A stretch of 64,000 nt of DNA from positions 85,808,001 to 85,872,000 of the forward strand of contig CM034546.1 of the NCBI GenBank assembly GCA_020055645.1, written 5' to 3'. Positions 10,968-22,300 of the stretch are shown here, piece by piece. Position 1 is the first letter of the stretch; each line of letters opens with the position of its first letter. Source of the DNA: Tomocerus qinae (lineage: Eukaryota > Arthropoda > Collembola > Entomobryomorpha > Tomoceridae). Both the position numbers and the translations under genes were made by a program. The notes below the pieces were generated by a model. That model did no database searches and was not told where the DNA came from. It saw nothing but the letters and a program-made list of their open reading frames with translations.

Positions 10968-12445
10968 AGCTCGCCTGATAAGGCAGCTTATAGAATCGCA
11001 CAGTCCGTCCGTCCGTCCGTCCGTTCGTCTGTTACCACGATAACTTTCGAACGCATTGACCGATTTCGATCACTTGTCAAAAACATTGCCTATGACCATA
11101 GGACAAAGCCTATTGAAAATGGGCCACATTGGTCCACAGGTTGCTGAGATGACGCGCGCGCACTTTGTCTTCATTTTGATAGTCAAAATGAAAATGTGAC
11201 ATTAAATGGACATTAAAAGTTCAAATGTGCTTCCTATTAATTGTTAGCGGGATAGTACAAAATATTAATTGCCGCTTCGACCAAATTTAAAATTTTATAA
11301 TAAAGTAAATAAAACCGGAAAATACCTATTATAGGACGAAAATAAATCTATTTCGCATTTATATGCAAATAGATAGTTAAATTTATATTTTTCGAATTGC
11401 TTTTCATTATGATAGCCAACATTAATCAATTTAGATTTTCTGTTGATTTTCATAATCAACATTAATATATTTTGATTTTCTGTTGATTTTCATAGTCAAC
11501 ATTAAGCAATTTTGTTTTTCAGCTGATTTTCATAGTCAACATTAATCACTTTGGTTTTTCTGCTGACTTTCATAGTCAACGTTAATCAAATCTTGATTTT
11601 CTGTTGATTTTAATGGTCAATTTTAAGCAATTTTGATTTTTTGTTTATCTTAATAGTCAATATCAATCTATTTTGATTTTCTGTTGATTTTCACAGTCAA
11701 TATTAATCTATGTTGATTTTCTGTTAATTTTAATAGTCAATATTAATCTACTTTGATTTTATGTTGATTTTAATAGTCAATATTAATCTATTTTGATTTT
11801 ATGTTGATTTTAATAGTCACCATTAATCTATTTTGATTTTCTGTTGAATTTCATAGTCATTATTAATCTATTTTGATTTTCTGTTGATTTTCATAGTCAA
11901 CATTAAACAATTTTGTTTTTCAGCTGATTTTCATAGTCAACATTAATCACTTTGGTTTTTCTGCTGACTTTCATAGTCAACGTTAATCAAATCTTGATTT
12001 TCTGTTGATTTTAATGGTCAATTTTAAGCAATTTTGATTTTTTGTTTATCTTAATAGTCAATATCAATCTATTTTGATTTTCTGTTGATTTTCACAGTCA
12101 ATATTAATCTATGTTGATTTTCTGTTGATTTTAATAGTCAATATTAATCTACTTTGATTTTGTGTTGATTTTAATAGTCAATATTAATCTATTTTGATTT
12201 TATGTTGATTTTAATAGTCACTATTAATCTATTTTGATTTTCTGTTGAATTTTATAGTCATTATTAATCTATTTTGATTTTCTGTTGATTTTAATAGTCA
12301 TTATTAATCTATTTAAATCAAAATAGATTAATATTGAACTAATTTGAATAACTATTTACTAATCAAAATAAATGGATTGTTCCACCAAAACATGTGTACA
12401 CTGTCCCCTTTGATCAGGCGAGCTTCTGTTACGGCTTGTCGTAGG
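10968..12445 (+). mobile_element. family B (GTCY)n element, long copy
   Basis: Complete copy: AGCTCGCCTGATAAGGCAGC start, GTCC tract near 11005, the conserved body, an enlarged 40-bp array, and the TCAGGCGAGCTTCTGTTACG end followed by GCTTGTCGTAGG. About 115 bp separates it from the preceding copy. Confidence 0.8.
11400..12320 (+). repeat. 40-bp minisatellite with 401-bp higher-order unit
   Basis: Diverged 40-bp units run through this stretch. A block of ten variants starting ATTAAGCAATTTTGTTTTTC at 11501 recurs starting at 11902 with the same order of variants. This is a 401-bp higher-order duplication. Confidence 0.85.
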
Positions 12446-12544
12446 TTTTATACTACAATTTTGACGGAGGTATATAGTTTTTATACAATAGGTTATATGT
12501 TGAATTGTTTGCTCTATTTATGTCCTCCTATATCAGCTGTTTAC

Positions 12545-13990
12545 GAAAACTATCGAATATGAATTTGCTGTTGTCACTCGCCTGTTTAGCGTCATGTCTA
12601 TTACAAACTGCCATACAATTCGTTTTTTTAGCAGTGCTTTGAATTGCGCTACCCAGTTAAGACTGTCGTCCTTCACATTTTGCTCTTGTTTCATCAAGGC
12701 ATTGTAAGCTATTTTGGGTAAACGGAATTCATGTATGTCCAGTACTCTAACCCAATAAGAATATGTACGTTTAAAGACATTAAGCAATAATTTGACCCTG
12801 CCACATTCTACTCTAGTAAAGTAATTTGCAGTAGATTTTTTCATACCAAGGATTCGTTTTAAGAAAAGTACAGTACAGACTGTACAGTTTCTATTTTGTC
12901 TAGGTATCTCAAACCCCAGGCTGGACTAGCATACAAAAAACAAGCCTCTATAATATACTCAAATAGTTTTATTCTACCATCCAAGTTATCCATTTTCGAT
13001 TTACACATTGTACCCCATACTATGTTAACTGCTTGTTTTGCTTCTTTAATTTTGTCATCCGTGGCGACAGAGAATACTCCCGAGCTGGAGAAAGCGATTC
13101 CCAAATATTTATATTCCTTGACAACCTCAATTTCAGGGTCGCCATACCTAACACGTACAAAACGACTCAGTCTACCCGCCCTCTTAAAAACAATTACTTT
13201 AGTTTTACGCAGATTTAACTTAAGGTTTCTGTCTTTAAGGAATTCGAATAAGGCATTCACCTTCTTTTGAAGGTCAGATAAGGTCCCAGCAAGTAAAACC
13301 ATGTCATCGGCAAACATGAGTAAATGAACACCGTGTATTGGGTCGAATTGGACTTTTGAGGCTCCAGATTCGTCCAAACATGCTTCTTGTTTATTGATAT
13401 ATACAGAAAATAGAGTCGGGCTGCAAATTTCGCCCTGTAATAGGCCCCGTGCTACTTTCATCTTATTTGTTTTCCCTATGGCTGTTCTTACACATAAACT
13501 GGCTTTTTCGTATATTCCGGACATCATTCTAATGATTTTATCACTAAAACCTTCGTCAAACATTGTCTGGAACAGAATGGAGTGTTCTGCCGTCAAGAAA
13601 GCGTTTTCGACATCCAAAAAAATAGCATACAATTTGTGTCCTTTAGAAAGTCGTAGTTGAATTAGGGCAGCTAGGGTAAATATGTGGTCGAGGCAACTGC
13701 GCAGCCTTCTAAAACCTGCCTGGCATTCCCCAATTGTGTCTCCTTCAAATAGAAAAAACTGAATTCTTTCCTGGAGGATTTTAGTAAACCACTTGAGTGT
13801 GGTTCCAAGTAGAGCTATTGGTCTGTAGTTGCGTGTATTTCTAGGGTCTCCTTTTTTAAATATGGTACATATATCGGCATGGGCCCAATCGTCTGGTATG
13901 TTTTTGTAATCTTTCTTCGCTTTGATGAAGGAATTGTGAAGTTCACCCGCCCAGCCTTCTGCTTTCCCTTTTGTACTGAGGTCTTTAACT
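12545..13990 (-). pseudogene. LINE C reverse transcriptase (degenerate)
   Basis: Minus-strand coding for a non-LTR reverse transcriptase, broken by frameshifts (one near 12850, another near 13635). In order the frames show IFKKGDPRNTRNYRPIALL (RT motif 1/2), CQAGFRRLRSCLDHI, the first catalytic aspartate in YAIFLDVENAF (about 13605-13635), QGEICSPTLFSVYIN (motif B), the second and third catalytic aspartates in MFADDMVLL (about 13300-13318), and LNLRKTKVIVF and YKYLGIAF of the palm/thumb. A C-terminal extension (LKRILGMKKSTANYFTRVE and onward) ends near 12545. FADD replaces the usual YADD. The endonuclease lies just upstream at 14082-14545. Clade is uncertain; the copy is 5'-truncated and inactive. 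Confidence 0.85.
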
Positions 13991-14081
13991 TATTTTGCTT
14001 TAAGCTTTCAATCATCATCATACCAATCTACACATAAAGAATTTCAGACACCATTTCGCACAGGGACGTGTCTTTGATTAA

Positions 14082-14545
14082 TTAATGATTAACATTTGTA
14101 CTTAATTGTGTGACAGAGATTTCTTTTTCGCTAGGGGAAATGTTTCCATAGTGAATAGTGTCCTGTACAACTTGACGTTGTTCGGATTTCCGTGATCTTG
14201 TGCATGGTTTGTTTACACGTGTAGCTTTTGAGTCTGCATTTTTCTGGGCGAAATCTGTCGTGATCACAAGATATTTGTGGTAAGAGAGCGCCGATTCGAT
14301 TGCACTATTGGTCATAGCAAGGTCTATACAGCTCCTCCCATTCCCATTCATGTACGTAAAGTCTCCTGGTATATCGCCTTTTGTCCTACCGTTTAAAAGA
14401 ATCCTGTTATGTTCAATTGCAAGATTACTGAGTTTAACTCCTTTGGGATTTTTAGTCAAATCTAGAGAGGTTCGCTCTGCTTTACATCCTAGTAGATTGG
14501 CTTGTAGTATGTTGTCGGGATTTAGCATGAGCAATTGTATTCTAA
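14082..14545 (-). pseudogene. LINE C endonuclease C-terminal half
   Basis: A minus-strand frame of about 150 residues shows SLDLTKNPKGVKLSNLAIEH, a GRTKGDIPGDFTYMNGNGRS segment and CIDLAMTN. These are the pattern (N...GxxL, NGR, GDFT, SxID) of the second half of LINE apurinic-type endonucleases. The final SDH motif is replaced around ITTDFAQ. It continues into the reverse transcriptase frames after about 90 bp. The 5' part of the element is missing, replaced by a tandem array that itself includes the first part of this coding sequence. Confidence 0.7.
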
Positions 14546-15029
14546 TATTATAACATTAATTCAGATTCAAGTGTTAACTACTGCTTAGCCAATTTACTAA
14601 TCATTTTGATACCAAATATGAGCTTCTAGTATATTGGCGGGATTTATCATCACCATTTGTATTCTAATATTGTACGTTTAATTCAGATTCAACTGTTAAT
14701 TACTGCTTAGCCAGTGATCCGAAATTGATGATATGCTTTACACAGTACTCTAACAGTATTACTGATCATTTTGATACCAGATACTAGCTTATAGTATGTT
14801 GGCGGGATTTAGTGGCGCTATTTGTATTCTAATATTATACGTTTAATTCAGATTCAACTGCTAATTACTGCTTAACCAGTGATCCGAAATTGATTAAATC
14901 CTTTATACAGTACTCTAACAATATCATTTTGATACCAAATACCAGTCTGAAGTATGTTGGCAGGCTTTTGTATCGCTATATGTATTACAATATTCTACTG
15001 CAAATTCAGATTCGACTGCTAATTACTTC
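14506..15029. repeat. about 155-bp tandem repeat derived partly from LINE C
   Basis: The phrase AGTATGTTGGCGGGATTTAG recurs at 14506, 14638, 14793 and 14951 (spacing 132, 155, 158), with CATTTTGATACCA and CAGATTCAACTGCTAATTAC shared between copies. The first copy lies inside the LINE endonuclease frame (residues NPDNILQAN). Later copies translate in the same direction to a similar NPANIL, so the repeat includes LINE sequence. The last unit was split by the MITE at 15030 and resumes at 15798. Confidence 0.8.
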
Positions 15030-15797
15030 CAGGGTTGTGGGTCGGGTTTTTTATGGGTTGGGGTTTTTTGGGTTTTTTGGCAAAAAACCCACCCCGCTTT
15101 ACTTAAAAAACCCCGGGTTTATTGGGTTTTTTGGGTTTTTTACAAAACATACAAAAATGTGCACTACAGCTCCATCTAGATACGTAATACATACTAATTT
15201 CTATTCAAAAATGTAAACAAATGCATAATCAGGTGGAAACAAATATAGCTTCTACACTTCTACGCGTAATTAATGTATCGTAATGTGAGGACTATAATAA
15301 TATTAATTTTATGTATACTTTAGTCATTGCATTGTAAAGATTATGTTTATAATATTGTTGTACTCATAATTTCAATTTATCACTTACATATTCATTACTG
15401 TAATGCTTTGCAATTAAAGCTTCAAATTAACAAAGGAATAATATCATAAAGTCAATATAATCAGTAAAATATTATAATGCTTAATATTTCACTAGTTGTT
15501 ATCAAACAGTAATAATAATATAGGTGTTCACAAAAATACTGCATTTGCTACGTTACAACATAAAATTAAACTATTTATGCTTTAATTTTTCTTTTCATTG
15601 ACGTAAGTAATAGTAGTTGACACGGTTGTTGTTGTTGTCAGCTGTAGTTTTCATATATGGTATAGTATAGGCTTGTATTTATACCTATAGTTATATAAAA
15701 AACCCTTAAACCCAAAAAACCCAAAAAACCCTAAAAAACCCAAAAAACCCGGGGTCGAGGGTTTTTTCCTAAAAAACCCGGGTTTTTCGATACCTTG
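15030..15797. mobile_element. hAT-type non-autonomous element, 768 bp, 8-bp TSD
   Basis: Starts CAGGGTTGTGGGTCGGG and ends CCCGGGTTTTTCGATACCTTG. It is flanked by identical 8-bp duplications, ATTACTTC, at 15022-15029 and 15798-15805. Both ends consist of GGGTTTTTT / AAAAAACCC blocks facing each other. The interior is AT-rich without coding sequence. The left end is almost identical to the left end of the BED-type hAT relic at 39808. Confidence 0.9.
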
Positions 15798-15805
15798 ATT
15801 ACTTC

Positions 15806-17600
15806 TAAGCCAGCTGTCCGAAATTGATGCAATACTGCATATATATCTATGATCAATTATAGGTTTTTGGTAACATTAATGTAAGGAATTGTTAATGAGA
15901 TACAATGCAGTTAGTAATAAGTAGTTGAAAGTCATGGTAACAATTACAATGCGCCAATCTTTGTTTTGAATGACTTTGCAAGTAAATGTCAACGAAATTG
16001 TCAAAGCGTTCAATTCAAAGTGTTTAAAAAATCTTGAGGTTCTTCACCTTTGATTGAGTTGTCTACCATGTTGGGACTTATTTTTGTGAAGACTGGTAGG
16101 AAGTGCAAGACGGAATGTCTAAAACGTTCTCTCTATTGTTACTTTGAAAGACTTATCATTAGCATGTGGTGAGCGTCTTCAATAGCATCTTACCATCCAT
16201 ATCTTGTAATTAAATTTCTTTCTATATAATCAATTGTAATTTTGTGTTGTTAGTTCACACTTATTTAATTAGTTTTTAAGTCATAAATATTTATTATTTT
16301 AGACGTTTTCGAAGATCTCAAAAATGTTGATGAGTGCAAATGATGTTTTAAATCATTAAAGTTTGTTGGCAGAAAATTTGGGTGGTTCAGCAAAAGAATT
16401 AAAGGTAATGTATTAGTTAAGATCAACTAAGTAACTCTTTACAAATGCTTTAAAAAATTCTTATAACCTTTTCAATTGTTATCTCAAGGTGGTTTAATAA
16501 TCATTGTTATTGATATTATGAATTTTAATATTAGAATTTTGCCATTACGAAAGATAAAAGTAAACTTATTAATTAATTTTTATTTCTTAGAACGAAAGGG
16601 TGTACAAGTAGTGACATAAAATATTAGGGATGAATTAAAGAGGCAAAACGAGAAAATAGATATTTAGGAAAAAATGCTGGGTTCAATGAACAGCTGTACG
16701 AAACGGAAATTAAATGTATGCCAAGAATTTTAACCTATATTTCGATTCATTGCAATAGTATTTTTACCATCTAATTTTTTATCTCTTTAAATTTCTTAGG
16801 TTTTTCAATTCGAAGATGGATACTTTATTAGGAAGGCTACTTATGATGAAGCTTGTCAATACACTTTGTTTAGAAAACAACACTTCCGTTGTTTGTAGCA
16901 CTATAATACAGTCCTCAGGAAATGCAGATTAAGAGACTTATGCTGAACGCTATATATTGTAAGTGTTTTTTAGAAGTGGCACTTAACAAGCAATAACGAT
17001 TCATTTTCTAAAAACTGACAAGGAATTGTTTTAATATCTTAGAAACGATTTGCCGTTTTACCTGAAGTTAATTGATTGCAACACTCTGGCCCTCTTAATT
17101 GGGCCCGGAGTAACAGTGTGATTTCCTGAATCAAAAAGGACAACGTCTGTTAGTAAAAAAAGCAAGAAAAGTTGTTTGATCCTGTGCATTGCCAACTGAT
17201 GAGGACAATGTCAAATAAAGAAAGCTTGTAGTGAAAATATTTCTTTTGTTTTGATATCAATGTCTCATAATGATAATGTCTAACAGAGTATTCAGTTTTA
17301 AATGTTTTTTTTATTTAATTAATCCATTACATTTAAATAATATATATGTTATTGTGATGGCTACATGTGTTAATAAATGTCTTTAATTACTTGCAACCTT
17401 TACAAATCACATTGTTTTTCTTCAATTTTAATTTTATTTTAGTCAGCACTGGAAGAACAATACGAATTAGTAAATACCTAACTTGTAAATAGTGCTTTAA
17501 TAAAATTTATTTAGTTCCCCTCGTTTTAGCTCGTTCTAACATGTTTTAAAAAACATGTTTTATAACACAACAAATGTTCCATAAACACTAGTTTCTACAT
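15806..17600 (+). other. AT-rich DNA; possible decayed exons
   Basis: No intact gene. Short stretches look exon-like: at about 16800-16890, following TTTCTTAG, the plus strand reads VFQFEDGYFIRKATYDEACQ before stops intervene. At about 16325-16405 a frame ending SLLAENLGGSAKELK precedes a GTAATG donor-like site. These could be remnants of a multi-exon gene or chance. I do not recognise a family. Confidence 0.2.
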
Positions 17601-17639
17601 GTTCTATTTAACACGCATTCCATAGTTATGAAGTACATG

Positions 17640-18060
17640 TGTAGCCATAGCTATATTTTCGTATGGGTAACTTTTAAATGTAAAGTCACAGAAGGTCAAA
17701 ACTGATGAAATTGAACTTGCAACCTGATGCAAACCTTGTCTAGCAAGGCAATGACCTTGTCTGCGTTGCCAAAATTTGTAGCAGTGATTTCTCTGACCAA
17801 CAGCTTGTTCACATAAATTATGCAAGTTGAATTATATCAATTTTTACCATACATATGTGACTTTACATTCAAAAGTTATACAGTCAACTATTCAATATTA
17901 TAAAAGATTCGAAGCGTTGGGGAAAGCTGTTGGTTGGAGAAAGCAATGTTACAAATTTTGTCAGTCAATGAACTGATGCAAGTTAAATTTCATCAAATTT
18001 GACTTTCTGTGACTTTAGATTCAAAAGTTATACCGTCAACATCCATTATTTCAAAGTATT
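17640..18060. repeat. three diverged copies of a 70-bp segment, one inverted
   Basis: The segment GCAAGTTNAATTTCATCAA...TGTGACTTTANATTCAAAAG TTATACNGTCAAC occurs inverted at about 17645-17725, then direct at about 17820-17892 and 17983-18045. Confidence 0.6.
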
Positions 18061-18217
18061 CCAAGTATTGGTGCTATTCATCAAAGAAAGTACTGCTACA
18101 AATTTTAATATACAGAAGATAACCCCATTGATGAATTTCAAAATGATTATGCGTATTAACATTGTCTAATTTCGAAATTACCTAAAAAAATTGCAAAAAA
18201 TGCTGCATTGTCCATGG

Positions 18218-18500
18218 CATAGATAGTGCAGGAGTCATGCATGCCCATGTTTCTGCAGCTTATCACCTTTCCTTAGCTTAGGCGATCTGCATGTTGCCAT
18301 CCTCATCTCCGTACCTATCTAATTCTAATACCTATCCCTAATTAATGCCTACACCTTAAACTATAACTTATCTGTGTACTACCCTAATCCACCCACACAA
18401 AACGCACAGACACAAAATCATGCATACTATTACATCCATCAAATTACATTCATTCCGAATCTGACCAGGAGACGAAGTCCAGGTCATATAAAAATTCGCA
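18218..18500 (+). repeat. dispersed repeat D, copy 1
   Basis: Nearly identical over about 280 bp to 23426-23705. Shared phrases are GCCCATGTTTCTGCAG, AGGCGATCTGCATGTTGCCA and CATCCATCAAATTACATTCA. It ends with the hairpin GACCAGGA-GACGAAG-TCCAGGTC (one mismatch here). No coding function seen. Confidence 0.85.
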
Positions 18501-18567
18501 CTCAATTACTCTATGCTCTTTCACTCAGTTTAATTTACGCATACACACATACTTACATAGTGCACAA

Positions 18568-18601
18568 AAAGTAGTCTGGCACAGGAGTGCCAGACTACTT
18601 T
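18568..18601. other. perfect 15-bp hairpin
   Basis: AAAGTAGTCTGGCAC, loop AGGA, then the exact reverse complement. It may be the subterminal hairpin of a mobile element or a structured RNA end. No CTRR Helitron terminus follows directly. Confidence 0.8.
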
Positions 18602-19058
18602 CTACACTCTGAGATCAACCCACTTGACCATGCCCGAAACAGGTAAGCATGCTGAAGCTGCTTAGGCAAGTCGGAAATGGAGAGGAATCGGGATTCAGCA
18701 GCTACGAGCACCCGAATTCCCCTTACAGTGGACGACCGCTTACAGGACGAACTCTGCATCTACGGATCGGGTTCTATTTTCTAAATAATATAAAATAAAT
18801 TAAACCTAATATAAATAATATATACAATAATACCTAAAATATAATCTAATATTAATTTAATATAACTTAATGGTATTATTTAAATGAATTAATCAAAATT
18901 AAACATTTAATTTGTTTGTTTTGTTGATTGCAGCCTGAACAAGGGCAGGTTGGTTCGCTGAAGATGTTGGATGGGAAAGTGTTTAATGTTATGTAATTGT
19001 AAATGAGTGAGTGTGAGTAGTAATAGTAGTGAAGAGTAAAGATGCCTGTTATGCAATA
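18602..19058. other. GC-richer patch then AT-rich DNA
   Basis: About 18605-18775 is noticeably more GC-rich than its surroundings and has short open frames on both strands, but none matches a family I know. It is followed by a TAAT-rich low-complexity stretch. Confidence 0.3.
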
Positions 19059-19385
19059 ATGTTGCTGTAAAACGACAAAGAAATAGAACAATGTAAATAT
19101 CTTGTCATATAGTAGTTGTAATTGCAAGCAGTCAAGTTGTGCTGAAAATCAGTTACATAAATTCAGGCAATTCAACGTAGTTCAAATAATGATTAGTTAC
19201 AACATAATATAAATCCATGTAAAGTAAAAACATAAATTCAATCAACAATATATAAATTCTGTAAAATAAGTAAAGTACAATAGATAAACACACATACCTG
19301 TAAAATGACAAAGAAATAGAACAGTGTAAATATCTTGTCATGTAGTAGTTGTAATTGCAAGCAGTCAAGTTGTACTGAAGCAATT
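19059..19385. repeat. 85-bp direct repeat, 242 bp apart
   Basis: The segment starting CTGTAAAACGACAAAGAAAT and ending GCAAGCAGTCAAGTTGT occurs at 19059-19143 and again at 19301-19376 with few differences. It could be a solo-repeat pair around a small element or a local duplication. Confidence 0.75.
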
Positions 19386-22300
19386 ATTACAATCTCAGAT
19401 CTATTTATAGATTCGAATATTTGTGGCAAAAGATACGACCAAACTGCATGCAGTAAGGTACACATTCCTACTCCTAACAATCAGGTATTATTTTCTAGGG
19501 ACAAAATTAAATTAAGCATAATACCCCGTAGAACAAATTGATGTGAAAAGTACAAAAGTTCATATACTACTTACTATTCATCGTAATCTACAAATTTCAG
19601 TCTTTAGTTACATTGTGATTGGATCATATTATGTCGGATGATGAGTTGAACTGCTGGTCAGTCAACTTATCATTTACAACTTATACAGATTCGTCCTTTT
19701 TTACTCAAAGTATTCTACACGTAAGAATCAGATGCATAATATTCAAAGATAACTAAAAACACTCGTGTTCACTAAATACAATTTGTGGCCACGTCCTCGA
19801 GAAGCTAATCGAGAAATTGCTCGAAATTCTCAAAGCAATCTCGAATATTTTTGCGGGAAATTTTGAATTCAGGTTGAGAAACAGCATGGCATAAATTATA
19901 AAACATTAAATAAATGATGCCTAATTGAGTTTTCAGCCTGGATTACTATAAGTAAGTAAACCTATAGCTACACTAATATTATTGGGACATTATTTCACAC
20001 AAAAATTGAAAAATAATTTTTTGTTGAAATTAAGGCTGTCTCGCCAATGTCTATAAAAATTCTTTAATTTGCTAATAGTTCTGTAATATTAATTTTGTGT
20101 TCCTATATAGAATAAAACATTCTTAGAACATGAATATGAATAAATATTGAAAAATAATTTCCGTATAAGTTAAGGGTGCCTTGACTATATATATATAAAA
20201 TAATTCTATAATGAAATTAATTGTTCTTTTCTCTCAATAAAGGGAGACACGTAGCAGTAACATTGTGCCGAAGATTTTCCAATACTATCTAAATGTGAAA
20301 AGGACTATCCTGTGGATAAATATTGCTGGCATACTTCAAAGTGAAAACTACTTGATGATTCCAGAAAATAATGAAAACTTCTGGGTATGATAAACATTAA
20401 TAAAAATATTTGAAAATATATTATTTCATAAAATATAGTATAAGAATGGTATTTGACCTAAGTACATGTGTACGGTTTGGAAAATCCATCCGTTGATTTA
20501 CATTTACTTTGCTGATGTAATTCGGGTTTTTACTGACTTTCGATTTACATCATTTATGTAAACTTTAGTAATAGAACAGTTTGGATAAGCCCGACTCGGT
20601 CTACACCAAAGTAATTTTGCTTAAAATTCTTGAGTTGTAAAGTCAACCACCTACTACAATGTATTGTTAATGTTAATTTATTTAAGTTACATAGAGTTAC
20701 AGTATAGTTGTACCTCCATAATATAATATTCTCTTTTGGTTATTTGTTAGCAACTTTCAGCTCAATTTCAATCAGTGCAACTACCAATTAGATTTGCTAG
20801 ATTTTTTTCATTATAAACAGAACTTACATTCCTTACTTATTGAACATGCACAAAACATTATTTTTTGGTTTTGAGCAATACTTACTATAATTGTAATGCT
20901 AACGGGGATAAGGGGGAATCTCGATTTAGTGTTTCCATATAATTACAATTTGACGAATAAACAAAACTATAGGTTTCAGGGAATGTTCATGAATTTCGTA
21001 CTCTTCGATTTTTTTGCTAGCGAAATGGATATGATTACTATACTGCAGAGATTTGCCAAATTAACTAGGACTGAGACAGAGCTTATGCATTGTAGTGTTG
21101 AAAAATACTTTGGAATGTAATCCAAAAAGTATTATAGTCGGATTCAAAAACCTAGTCAGAAAATATGTTAAGGGATGCGTTCAATTTTAAAAGCTTGAAA
21201 TTTTGAACTATAAAGTTGTAACCTTTGAAAATTTCCTTAAATGTTGCACAGCTACGGACAGATTAATCTGACAACCATATATCCCAGCAATATTTTTATG
21301 ATATTAACAAAGGATCTGGGACCACTAGCCATGCAGTAATTTTTTTAATCATTGAACTATCTTTTTTCAGTTGTTACATTGAACTATGACACTAAGGTTA
21401 TATCCCGGGTACCTTGGCTGACTTAAATATAATAATAATAAATATCCCTATTTATGCTTATGTACTATGCATTAATAAATAGGCCCGGTATTTTAGTAGG
21501 TAGTACTGGCAGATCTATTCTTTTAGGAAGAATTCTTGATCACTTACAGTCAGAGAGCTGTATTGCTTATCTGTATCTGGCTAAAGGTGGTATCCTTTTA
21601 TCCCAAAATTTTGGAGGGGTTAAGACAATCAGCGACCATGGAACCTTCCAATTATTGGAAGATTCCATGGTTATTTATATAGATTATTTTATGTTTGGAA
21701 TGTTCCAAACAGTCAGAAAATACACAGACAAAAATGTGAAATTTTCAGTGCAACTACTTAAGAGTAGGGTTTGATGAATTTTTTAATGGATGTAGGACCA
21801 GTGGTCTTAGATCCTCAACGAATTTTGCGATTCACATTTACCCTCTATGACAATTTTGCTTGTTACCTAGTACCACTACCATTAGTGGCAAAATCAATCT
21901 TTTAAAGCTCTCTATTAAGCAATCCCTTAATGAAGCAATCCGACTACTGTTTTGAATTAGACTGTATAGCATTACGGAAAGTATAGTCCAGGCTTTAAAC
22001 TGTAGACAGTGAAGGGGCTACAAAGTGCTTATAATATTTATAAGGAAGAAATTTTTAATGAAAATACTTTAAATAGAACTTTTAAATATTTTAGAAATGC
22101 CACCAAAAATTTTTTTAGCTTTTAGAAATGTTTCAACTATTGGTGAAATAGAGTCCAACAACAAAGGGTTAAAGATGTGGACTATAATAGAGAAATAATA
22201 ATCATAATGAATGTAATTTCAGTACCTAAACGTTAACCATTGTCTATCTTTAAAATTTGTGCCACTATTTCGTTTAGTTCTCACACAAAGGTTTAGGTAT

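Noticed and set aside
10860-11147. 95-aa open frame with SVRPSVRSSV
   Set aside because: It reads through the GTCC microsatellite of a family B element; the same frame type appears wherever this repeat occurs.
13815-14021. 68-aa minus open frame as a gene
   Set aside because: It is an out-of-frame shadow of the LINE C reverse transcriptase.
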